A stretch of DNA of 64,000 nt from Diadema setosum (taxonomy: Eukaryota > Echinodermata > Echinoidea > Diadematoida > Diadematidae), in the NCBI GenBank assembly GCA_033980235.1, contig CM067077.1, positions 8,588,602 to 8,652,601 on the forward strand. Reading direction: 5' to 3'. The position numbers were made by a program, and so were the translations under genes. The notes below the pieces were generated by a model that did not search any database, was not told the origin of the DNA, and was given only the letters and a program-made list of their open reading frames with translations. Positions 37,001 through 49,000 of the stretch are shown here, in pieces; the first letter of the stretch is position 1; each line of letters opens with the position of its first letter.

Positions 37001-40000
37001 ATGGCCTACTAGCCTAGTAGTTTCAGAGTGCAAGAATAAGCAAGATCAAGGAGGGTAGGTGGTAGTAGGCTATCAATGCTGGTTCATGTAAAACTGCAGA
37101 CATTTATGATTTAAAAAGCAGCCATCTAGCTTTGCTTTCTAATATTTCTACATCTAAAAGGTGTTAAAAGTGCTTGCCAGAGTCAGTCACTTACATTCAC
37201 AGAATCGGGCAAGAGAAAGTAACCATCATATGAACACACAAATAACATAACGTTTCATATGTTGAGGTAGTTTTAACTATGGCAGGACTTTCTATTGGTT
37301 ACAAGAATTAGTCTTTTGGAGGATGAGAGAAGAGATATTTAAATGTCATTATTTAATCCCACAACCACTGTTCAAAAAATTGTGTTTGAGTGTCTTTGAA
37401 AATTGTTCAATTGTAAGAATGATATACATCTTGTAATTTAAAAAAAAAAAAAAAAAATGTGTTATCATGCAATTGTTCCCTCCTCAGTGCATTTTTGAAA
37501 ACTCTCTGCAGATGTACATTGTACCACTCAAAAGTTGTTGTTGTTTTTTTCATAATAAAAGGTAATCGCCAAAAAATGTTTTTCACAATGACCAGTCAAG
37601 GACAAATTGCACGGTATGTAAGTCGGATTTTTGCCACAGAATGATAATATAACAAAATATTCATGAAATTTTTCTATCATAGAATTACAATTTTAGTCAA
37701 TATTTAGATAAGATAACTTACTATATGTATGAAGACATCTTTTCTAAAGGTATCCAAGATTGGCTGTACAACTTTCTCTCTAGCAGGAATACCAGCAAAA
37801 TCCTCAACTTCTGTCTGTTGTGATTCTGTTGTGTCTGTAAAAATTTTTTTGCTATGGTTGGTTTCTCACACTGAAGTTAAGACTTGGGTGTTGCATGGGC
37901 ATGTCCTTGAGCTGACAGAACAAAATCCTTTGAAAGACCTCCTTGAAATGCGGGTGCTTGAAGCTGTAGATGATTGGGTTCATCACACTATTCGCAGAAA
38001 GGAACAGAACTGCGTAGATTGAGAGCTTATGCAGGGCAGGTACCAGGATTATCAGGGACGGCAGAAAACAGACAATAAAGATGCAGACAACGATGAAGAG
38101 GTTCTTGGTGATTTCAAGCTCTTTCCTCTTCAGTAAAGTGTTCCTCTTGAAGTGCACCCGAGCAGCACAAGGTTCCCTCTTGCCAGAGATTGTGGCGACC
38201 ATGTCCACCGAATACCTGGCCTGAAATCGTTTGTTGTGGTGCAGCACAAATTTAAGGATGAGGCCATAAAATATCAGAAGGGATAGCAGGAGGAAAATGA
38301 TGATGGAGATGTTGAGAGCAGTGATTATGAGACTTGGTGAGCTGAGGATGCACAGACCGTAGAAACTGTTGTAGCCGAGCTGAGCAAAACCCAGAAGAAG
38401 CACCACAGCCAGGTATGTGACCGGCAGCACCCAGGACAGGAGAGCCAGAAGGACAACCCTGCATGGTGTATGACAGCCACGGTGGCCGCGGATCGATCGG
38501 GTGATGGTGTACCAGCGGACGAACGAGATGGAAACGAGAGTGAGGACACTGCATACTAGGGAGACAATGCTGACTCCGGCCACTACAAAACAGAGCATGG
38601 TCGGAAGATGAGCTCCTTCCAGCTCGGCACCTTCCAGCAGGAACCCAAGGCAGGCCAGGCAGTCGGCACAGGCCAAGTTGACCACGAGGATGTTGGTGAT
38701 GGTCTGGAGTTTCCTAGAGAGAAAGACTGACAAGATCACCAAGACGTTGCCGACGAGACCAACCACCGCGATGCATATCAAGGAGGTCGCCACGACTACC
38801 CAATTTTGATGCAGGAAACCTCCGTGCGCCTGATTCTCCTGTGTGGACGCTTCCATGTTTTAGTGTGACACTGAGTGCTTGAGTCTCTTTGTGGGGAGCT
38901 GAGCAGAGTTAGGGCTGTATGCAGAGCAATAAGTTACATCGGTAATGTCAAAGGTTAAGGATTCCTTGTCTCATCAATTGCCTTGTGATGTCATCACTTC
39001 AAAGGGAACAGTGATGTCCTGATATTAATGATGTCTGGTGAAATTATTGGACCTTAGAAAATGATGATGGCAAAGATGACTCGTGCAGAAGAGAAGGGCC
39101 AATGGTGATTTGAGTATTGCATGGGGGAGCGAGACCAGAAGAAGAAAAAGCAAGGGCATCTTTACAGGGAGATGTATTATTGGAGGGACTGTGGGCAAGA
39201 GCGAAATTGGCTGCATCACAACAGTATTTACCGGTATCCATTCAGACTCATGTCTACGTGCAATCTGTAGACCTTGTGTTCCCATAACTCTTCAAGAGTT
39301 TCTCCAAGAAAGAAGAGAGAGAGAGAGAGAGAGATTTTGAATGTATTCTTTGGTTTTTGCAACCAAATCTAGTTTTGCTCATTGTTATGCATTGTAGCTG
39401 CAGAGATTTTTCTATTTTTGTTCTTTTTTTTCTATATCTTTTTTGCCTAGGTGTACGCATTAGTGTGGTACTAATGCACTGTATTCGCGCTTCCCGTGAC
39501 CTGATTTCAGCCTTTCATTAACCTCAAGGCACACTGTTCTGCTCTTCGTCATTTATGTGACGCCTTTCTCCATCCCATTGTGTTGATTTCTTAATGGCTT
39601 GTCACGAAATAGAAGATCGATAAATTCGCCGCAGTTTGGCACAAAATTATTGCAAATGGAAAAAGTGACTTCATAAAATGGTTATTGAAGAGTCTGTAGA
39701 AGCTCTGTGCCAATCATAAGGACTGTCAAATATTTTTTAAGGAAAGATTTTGGCTGCCATTTTATGCAGACTGATACACAAAAGAAGAGCGATGTTTTTT
39801 AAAGTTTCTTGAATGCTGTTTGAATATTTTCTATAAACAAACTCTGGATTTTAAATGCCAGTCGTAGTCATTTTGTTTACGTGTTTTGAAGGAAAGTTGA
39901 AGAACCATATGGGGCCCAAGAGAGTAAAAAATACCTTTACATCTTACCCAAAATGTATTTTATTTGTAACATCTCTTAAGGTTTGTTCAATTATTTGAAT

Positions 40001-43000
40001 GAAGTCATTGAATTGATATGGGAAAATAGTTCAGAAAACAATGGTAGGTAGGTTAAGAAGACTTCCTCTAGTGGGAGGCACAGTCCACCGTAACTGCCAT
40101 TGATATCAAATCATGAGGATGATAATAATAATTGCAATAGATATTGCGTCAATTCCATTAAAAAATGAAATGCTCAAGGCGCACTCGAAGATGAAAGCAT
40201 GAATGTGAGATAGAGAAATCATGGGAAAAGTCCATATATCATAAAACAGATAAGTGTTCAAACGGGGCCTTAAATTTGCCATGTAGTTTGCTCTCAGATC
40301 CCTCATCAAAGCATTACCTTTTTTTTTTAACAGAATATGTTTTTCAAGCAGATGCTCATTACCACCTTATTTCCAGGACTTCCGTATCATCTGCCCCCCT
40401 CCCCAGCATCTACTGGTATCATCTCTTATTACCCTTCACCACACTATTACATTGTAGGTAGAATTCTGCTTCTTAGCAAGCTTCCTCTTTCTACCAACAG
40501 ATCTCGTTCAAAGTTTTCTCTCAAAGAAATATTCTGTCATTCCATATCTGTCTGTCTGTCTGTCTGTCTGTTTTCATCTCCCTTTTTCAACAGCATTTCA
40601 TTTTATTTCTGAAAACCAAATAAAGTGGAAGGATGCTGCTACATTTTTTAACCCTTTCAAAGTACTTCCACTTTATTTAATGCTTTTGATAACAGATTAC
40701 TCTCCTCCTTTGTCAGAGTCCATTGCATTGGGTAGCTGCAAATTCCACCGGGATGATTTGATTTTTCTGTAACACGCCTTTCCCATAGACACCTGGCTGA
40801 GTATACTCGGGACTAGTCTTCAATGGGTTAATGGAGAGCATAAAAAAATATTGTATCCTTAAGCTTGTATGTATATGTACACAACCATCAGTATCCAGTT
40901 TACACATGTACCACATCGGGCCCCCCCCCCCCCCTTCAAGTTCATGTAAGCCATGAATGTACAATGATACAATTGTACCAATTAAGAGGTAGCCACATCA
41001 GATAGAACTTGCAACATCATCCTGTGTTTTCACCTCTGTTTTTCCTCCCAGATGATATTCCTGACACCTCTCAGTCCACACCAGCCCCGGTCCGGAGGGC
41101 AGACGTCTACCATGGCTCCCCAAGGGCCCTGCTCTATCTGGAGAATGATGACATTGAAGGTACAAAGGATTGCATGTCTAGATTTTTATAGCAAATTTAC
41201 CCTCTCTTGGAGCTGCATACTGGACTGGACAACACAATGTTCATAGTACATTTTATATGTGCATTTGTTCATACCTGTAGTACATTTTGTATGCACATTA
41301 CTGTATCCATTTTTATTGGGTTTTTGGTGTTTTTGTTGCTTCTTTTATATAGTGTATGCAGCTCTTTTTCCCATCGGTAGATTCCTGGTAAGGAATTTCA
41401 TTATTCTTGTAATTGATTAGTACATTGGTTTGCTTCATAGTGCACATTTCAGTAGAGATTAACACTATTGCACCTTGCTTACAACTACTGCATCTATGAT
41501 TGATAATTATCTCTCATCACACACAGTTCTTTAAAGTTCAGGAAAACAGTGACTGCAACTTTAGAAACATAGCATTTTGTTTCTGTGGGATTTCTTTGTG
41601 CCATATGACACTTGACAAATTAAAATTTTGATTCTTGACAAATATTTGCTGGAAGTGTGACATACCGTATATGAGAGTGTGGCTGTAAGCGAATGGCAAA
41701 AGGCAATTTCAGGATTCAAAGAACAGGGGAGATGACATATTGCTTGTGAAGAGTTTCAAAGTGTTGTGATTATTGTGAATCAGTCCATATCGCTGATGCA
41801 CAAATAAATTTTTTCTCTCTTTGATTTTCCCCATCAGGAAATGAGAACATCACATTTGTGACTGACTGCCAAATCTGCTTCACCATTAAAACCCACCGGT
41901 ATCTGGAGAAGGTCTACCACCTGTTGCCAGAAAACATCCTTGCTCTTGGCAGTGATGTCATCCCTGGGATAGCTGTGGTAGATCCAAGCTCAGGTTGGAC
42001 AAACTTTCACTAGTTTTCATTGATTTGCTTTGCATCTGTCTCGTCTGATATCCTTTCCCTTCTGCCCGATCTGTTGGGTTTCTAGCTTCTTTTTTTATCA
42101 TAATTTCTTTCACTTCCAACCTGATGTTGCATTTTCATCATGTCACTGATGGCAGTGAAAATCTGACTGACATCACAATACAGTAATATCCATAAAAATG
42201 ATAACAATCCAAGATTTCCCCTCTTCTACAAGTCAATATGGAATGTTCAGTTCCTTACATGCATGTGAATGCACTTTTCTCAATTTGCGATAATGTTCAA
42301 CTCTCTGATCAATAAATGGTCAATGCTCTAGATGCATTTGGATGCAACCTCCCTATCTGCTTTACTCCTTCTCCTACCATTCAATATACAGTATGTCTAA
42401 TTTTCAATGGCCTTGATGTATTTGGATTCAATATCCCAATCTGTGATATTCCCTCTTCCACCAGTCAATACATTGTTAGTGCACCTGATGCATTTGGATT
42501 CGATATCCTATTCTGTGATATTTCCCCTCCCACCAGTCAATGTCTGTTTACCCTTGTTGCTATTGAAGATTCCATACATAATGGCCTATTGTTCCCTAGA
42601 GGGTACAGCAATATTACTCTTGTTTTAGCAACTTTCTGAATTATGCAAAATAGATCACTGCATGTTTATTTTTGTCTATTATAAGTTATGTTTATTTGAA
42701 AGCCTATTATCAAAGACTTTACTAAAGAGACTTGTATGTCACATAAATAATTCTGACATACTTTTGTTGACCTTTGACCTCTTTCAAATTACTTGTATTC
42801 CACATGAATACAATAAAAACAGTGAAACATAAAACTTTTTACAAAAGTGGATGGGCAGTTTCAGGCCTTTTACAGCTGTATGAAGTAATCTGACAGGTGG
42901 TTTCGAGCAGTTTAGTTACTAATGGGTGAATGTTCCATGCCCCTGATGTATGTGAATGCTCTCCCTCTCTCTCACTATCCATCCCTGTAGGAGGAGACAG

Positions 43001-46000
43001 TCTGAGGAAACCCAAGCCGCTGAAGAAGATCTCCGCCGTCGTCGACAAGATGGAGGTCACCCTCAATCCCAGCGTGGAGAAGTTTGAGGAGGAACTATGC
43101 AGGCTCATTAACGCAGACAGATCAGTCAGGGTGAGTCTTTTCTGATATTAACCCGTTCCATACAGGAACCTGGTGGTCTGTGTATTAAGTCAATGGGGAT
43201 TTCAGAATTCAGTATGGAACAGGTTAAGAGTTGACTCTTACTGAAGCCGGGGTGGACCAAATTGCCAAGCAGTATACCTACATGTAATGGAGAGCACAGT
43301 TACTATTAGAATAGAACCATTTGGAATGAGATACCCTTCTGTTCATCAATAGTATTCATGTTGAATTTTTTTTTTTATAATGATAATAATAATAATTGCA
43401 TTTATATGGGGCTTTATACTTTTTTCCCCAATATCCAAAAAAGAAAAAAAAATTGCTTGCAGTTTGAATGGTCGAGACAATAAAGATAATAATGACAATG
43501 AAAATAACAATGATGGTGGATGATGAGATTGGCATGTAACATGCAGATCTTCCGACCAGTCTTAATTTGGAAGAAGTATTTTGAATTTTGACCACTCCCA
43601 TTTCTTGTTTCCATAGGAGTTTCATATTTTTCGTGATGATTTTTTGACATGTTTCTATGGAAACTGTTCTTTCTTTCCTACTTTTGAGCCAAATCATCCC
43701 TAGTTTTCAGTCAGAAAGGTATAAGTAATTGTAATATATTTCTTATATAGTGCTATATCTAGTTACAAACTACTCAGAGCACTTGCTGCTCTCTCCAGAA
43801 TGATATTTAACAAACAATATTGTCAACAAACCTAACTTGGGAGGAACAAAAATTGCAGGTTGGGAGATCTGTGTATGCTTTCCTTTATCAATGCAATGTC
43901 CTCCACAACCTCCACTCTACAGGAGGAAGTGGCTTCTGAAAAGGGCACCATCCAGGTGACTGAAAGGAGGCTACAGGTCGGCGTCCACAATGGGTGGGGC
44001 TACGTGGACAAGCCTCAAATCGTCATGCTAGACGCTGACTCCCTGAGCAGGGGTGGGGCCAGGAGCAGCAGGAGGGGCCGAAAGGGGTCCATGTCAGGTT
44101 CCAGGTTAGTTGTCAATATCTCTCTGTCATACTCATAAGTGTACCAGTATACTAACAAATGAATTATGTATAGATAACTGGAATACAAATGAAAATGGAG
44201 TCTATGTCAGGCTCAGGGTTGTTGACCATTTCTCTCTGTCATGAGCATAAGTGTATGTCAACAAATAAATTAGATATACTCGTAAATAGCTGGAATAGAA
44301 AGGAAAATGGTATTTCTAGTTACATTTAAGTAGTCGGTTCAAAAGGCAAAATGATAGAAATATCTTGAGATATGCTGGAAACCATATCACCAGTTTTGAT
44401 TTGCTTTGGATCATAATCACTGTTGCTGTTGAATTATTCATCAGTACTTTTTTTCCCTAAGGATTTTCAAGTAGTAAATTCTAATTTTCTGTCATGGTTG
44501 TGTCTGCAGAAGTCATGACTCTCAGACCTGAACAAAAGCATAGCTACTGGGTCATTTGCAAGAAAAATAACCATAGCTATGTTATACATAAGGTTTACAT
44601 CACAGCAAAGCTTAGAATTTTCTTTTTAACTTTTACAACTTTTATAGCATGTCTCTAGAGCATTAAAAAACAAACACACACACATTTCTGTAAAAAAAAT
44701 ACATGGCTTTGAAAGACACACTGTTTTCAAAGAGCACTCAAAATATGTTACAGCCATAATATGTGGCATACAGGGGGTTTGCACCATGGCACACATAGAG
44801 TTAGTGGTGTCATGTTCCGCACACAGGTTCTAAATAGAAGTAAACAAAAATCAATTGAACATAGATATGTATGGTAACCATCTTGATTTCCAGAGAAAGT
44901 CTTCAGGGAGGGACATCCGTCCTCCACGTGAAGGGGAGCATCAACCTGACAGAGATTGTCAAGGATCCTCTCTTTGCCATCGTCTTTGTAATGGAGTACA
45001 TTGTTACCGTGCCAACCTCATCCAGCGAGAAAAAGGTACTGAAAAACAAACAAACAGTAATCATCTTTTGATATGTCCAGCTCTATCATCGCCTTGATTT
45101 CAGGATGCATTGGCTATAGAATGATCATTTCATGCTGAAGAATGTTAAGTAGCTTCCTTACTGTTCAAAAAAACAACAAAAACAAAAACAAAAACAAAAA
45201 CTGCTCTCTCTTTTTCAATATGTGTGAAAAAAATGAATGAATAATGATCAAAAGAAAAAAAAAACCTACTGTATATGTCCCAAGAACTTGCATTGTAATG
45301 GAATGGCAGTGTCATTGACCTTATGATGTTACAACATGCCTTTACCCAAAAGGAAAGTCTGCGAGGAAACTTAAAGGGTGTGTACAGTTCTGGTCGAGGT
45401 GAGGATTTAGCTTGTAAAGTTTTGCGAGATACCCAGAAACCACTCTATGAGATGTCAAAGAGTATGCAATTTTAAGGGGTATTAAAACTTTACTTGATGA
45501 AATAAAGATGAAACAAAGATATCCTAATAAAAGGCGTGGCCTGTTGCCTTTTATTATCATCATTTTTTGGATATCTCAGCCATATAAAAAGCGATTTTCA
45601 TCAAATAAACGTTGAATCCTTCTTAAAATTACCTGCTCCTTCAGATTTCATAAGAGGTTTCTCACTATCGCACTTAGGAATGTTCAAAACATGAATCCCC
45701 ACCTCAACCAGTACTGTACAGTCCCTTTGAGTACGTGTAGTCATTAATTGAATTAATTGAGAAAGGCGACTTATTGATTGAATGTGTTGTGCCAGAATGC
45801 ATAGCTAGAATCTTATAGTTATTTCTTATGTTGTACATGCAAAATATGTGCAGATGGATGAAGGTGTAGGCAGTCACAAATGTCAAATGTATAGATTTAG
45901 CAGGTTTTGGAAGGTTTTTATTATAGCAGAGTTGTGAGGCAATGTGATTGCTGTCCTTTGCTGACAAACATATAGAGAGATGAATCAATCAGTGGAGCAG

Positions 46001-49000
46001 GTGCAGTATCAAAGATATAAATTGAGTTGTGATGACATAGTATGTTCATATCTTCTGTAGATAAACATTTGTTTCATAAACAGTTTGAGTATATATATCC
46101 AAAGTAAGATATCTTTTGGGTGATGATAGCATGATATTGATATCTTTATCATTTGTATCTTTGCCGAATAGATTTTTATGCATTCTTTTATTGATTATCA
46201 TTAAGTAATAATATCTTACAGCAAATAAATCAAGATGTACCTAGTACATTGTTCGTCTGATATGTGTGTAGGGCAAGCATTTGTATACTGTATACTACAA
46301 GCTCAAAATCAGTAAAATCAAATTGGGCATATTGCTATTCATTTTCAAATGATCTGCTATCGAGTTGCTGCTACATGAGTGAAAGATTATTCAGTAGTCC
46401 TACCCTTATCACATTACAAAGAAAAAGAATGAATCATTGATGCTTGTATTTTAGCAACAGGATTGCGGAAATTGTATGTAACATCTCTGTTTTTCTGATG
46501 TTTGTGTTGAAATTGATCGGAGTTTCACACATGAATGGTCCTATTCACTTCTATTCATGACATTGCAGCTGACAGCAAGTATGGCCCGCTCTCAGTCCCG
46601 CAACGTGGCCGTGCGCTGGGTGGCCTGGTCGCCGAATCTCCGCGACCCTTCGTCTGAGGTCACCCTGACCTTCCAGGGCGGTGCCACACCCAACCCCGAG
46701 GGCATCCTCTTCTACAAGCAGCAAGATCTGGACAATGACGAGATGACCAAGATGGCTGCTGGCAAGATAAAGTTCATCTTCAAGCATAAGGTCTGTCCTA
46801 TCACGTTGATAGTCCCTTTCGATCCCTGTTTTGCTGGGCAGGAATATGTTCCTCATCATATCAGGGCAATTACCCCCCCCCCCCCCCCCCACCACCAATG
46901 TACAAGAAACAGTTGTACCAGAAATTATAACTTTGTACAGTATATCATTTGGCTAATCTGAGCCAAAAGCCCATGTGAACTGTTGCAATCATTCATCATC
47001 CGGCAAAAGCCATCTGATGTGCGTCATGTGTGAACTTTGTAGATTTTCATCTTCTTCTTGGAAATCTTATATGGGAAGTTCACTAACTTTGGCAAGTACA
47101 TGTAGCATCCCAGGGTAATAGCATCTCAATCTAATCAAATTGACACCATGTGCCCTATTTCACCCGCACCCATGGGAATTCCAACCACCCACCCCCACCC
47201 CCAAAATAGATAATAAAGAATAGATAAATAAATAAATATTAACCCTATTCTAACTGGGGGGGGGGGGGGTCAAATTGACCCCCCCCCCTCGACATTTCGC
47301 GCCACGATTCCGCAACGCGCAAAGATTTTGCCGCGTCGTTTCATGACTTTTTGCATTGAAGTCTCCCGCATATTTTGAGACCAAATTTGCAACGTCCGGG
47401 TACACCGTTCTGAAGTTATGCAATGTTTTTGCATATGCATGTCAACCCGAAAACCGCTCGAATTCACGATTTCGTGTGCAAATCCAATGCAAACTGTGTT
47501 TTTTTGTTTAATTGATATAAATTAGATTATTTCAACTTTTAACCATTGAAATAAATCAATTCTAATGTAGATAAGTTTGAAAAAGTGCCTCCAACAAATT
47601 TTGGTAAAAAAACAATAGAAAACAAAAGATTGAAAAAACAATAAAATACATAAGAAATTAACAAAACAATAAAAAACAAAAGAAAATGATTTTGATTGCG
47701 CAATTTTTTTACAAAAAAAATTGTTTGATGTGTCTAGAGGAACTCTGACACAAAAATTTAATAATCCTTCAGTCTTTTTGATGGAGTTATAGGTGAAAAT
47801 ATGATTTCATGCGTTAATTTGCACAATTAATTTATTAAAAAATATGAAATCAACATTTTTCTATTGTATGACCATGTAATCTTGTAGTTGACATCGGGCT
47901 TATGTTCAGACAAAATTTTGCGGCGATCGCGTGATCGGCGGCCAAGATCTGAAGGGGGGTCAAATTGACCCCCCCCCCCCGTAAAAACTTGGTCTCAAAT
48001 TGTCTAGAATCATAATTGATAGAGTATAGTTGTAAGTAAGTACAATGGTGATTATTGTTTCAAATTTGTTCATGGTGGATCCAAGTATGCCCACCTTAGG
48101 GGTGGGGGCAGTACAGGTACAGTACATTTTATCATCTATAGTGAAATAAAATATTCAAAAGGACATCATGTTTCAATGTTCTTACATTAAAAAAAAAAAA
48201 GAACTGCAAGAATGATTGGAACATGAACTTGCAATAGGCGGGGGCGGACATCCGGGCATTTTCAACATGGAGCCCTAGTAACCGACCCGGCCGATGAAAA
48301 CAAATGCGTAGCGACCGTACCTTAGTGCAGCGCTCAGCAATGCATCGCATGCAGAATACACGCACGGTACATGCATAATGCACTGCACTGAATGAACGCT
48401 ATACGCTAGTGTGCTATTATCGGTTATTTTTGCACAGCTTTCTGACATTTTTACTGCAGATTCGTACATCATTTCATCGTTTGTTTCACATCCTCACAAT
48501 GCCTCGAAGTTGTGTTGTGTTTGGCTGCCATAATCATAGTCTAATGTTGGACAAAAAACGATCTTTCTTTGAACTTCCAAAACGTGATCGCAGTCCAGAA
48601 AGAAGGAACCGGTGGTTAGCTGCTATCAGCCAGGAGAATGAAGACGGATCCCACTGGAGTCCAGTGAAGTCAAGGACGATATGCTCTGAATTCAAATTAC
48701 TGGAAGTAAATGATAACCGACTACTAACCAGGTGTACTCGTTAGGTACATGTACACATCGGCGAACTGAATGTCTGGCCACGACGTAGGGTCATTGATCC
48801 ACGAGTCTGCGGGTACACGGTAGCCCGACCAGACGCTGTTAATACGCTACGCGAATACGTATGTACAGCGGCGACTGGGCTGTGTATAGTTAGGTACACG
48901 GTAAGGACAAACTGCAAGGCCGATGGAGGACAGTTTAGTCTCGTATCTCTCCTTTGCTTCCCGTGAAAGTTTATCACAGTAATCGAAAGACATCTTATAA

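Larger units (their letters stand above)
30957..41051 (+). other. NPHP4: NPHP4 intron 3 (10.1 kb, hosts the antisense GPCR)
   Basis: It contains the ACT/AAT microsatellite, four of the short TTAACCC-type elements, MITE copy 3 at 35883, the pogo-like MITE at 36438, the GPCR at 37852-38856, and a GA tract at 39317-39334. The rest is AT-rich with A runs; I see no other gene. Confidence 0.85.

Noticed and set aside
42316..42639. 107-codon frame with repeated DAFGF/DIPS-like words
   Set aside because: It is a translated intronic tandem repeat.
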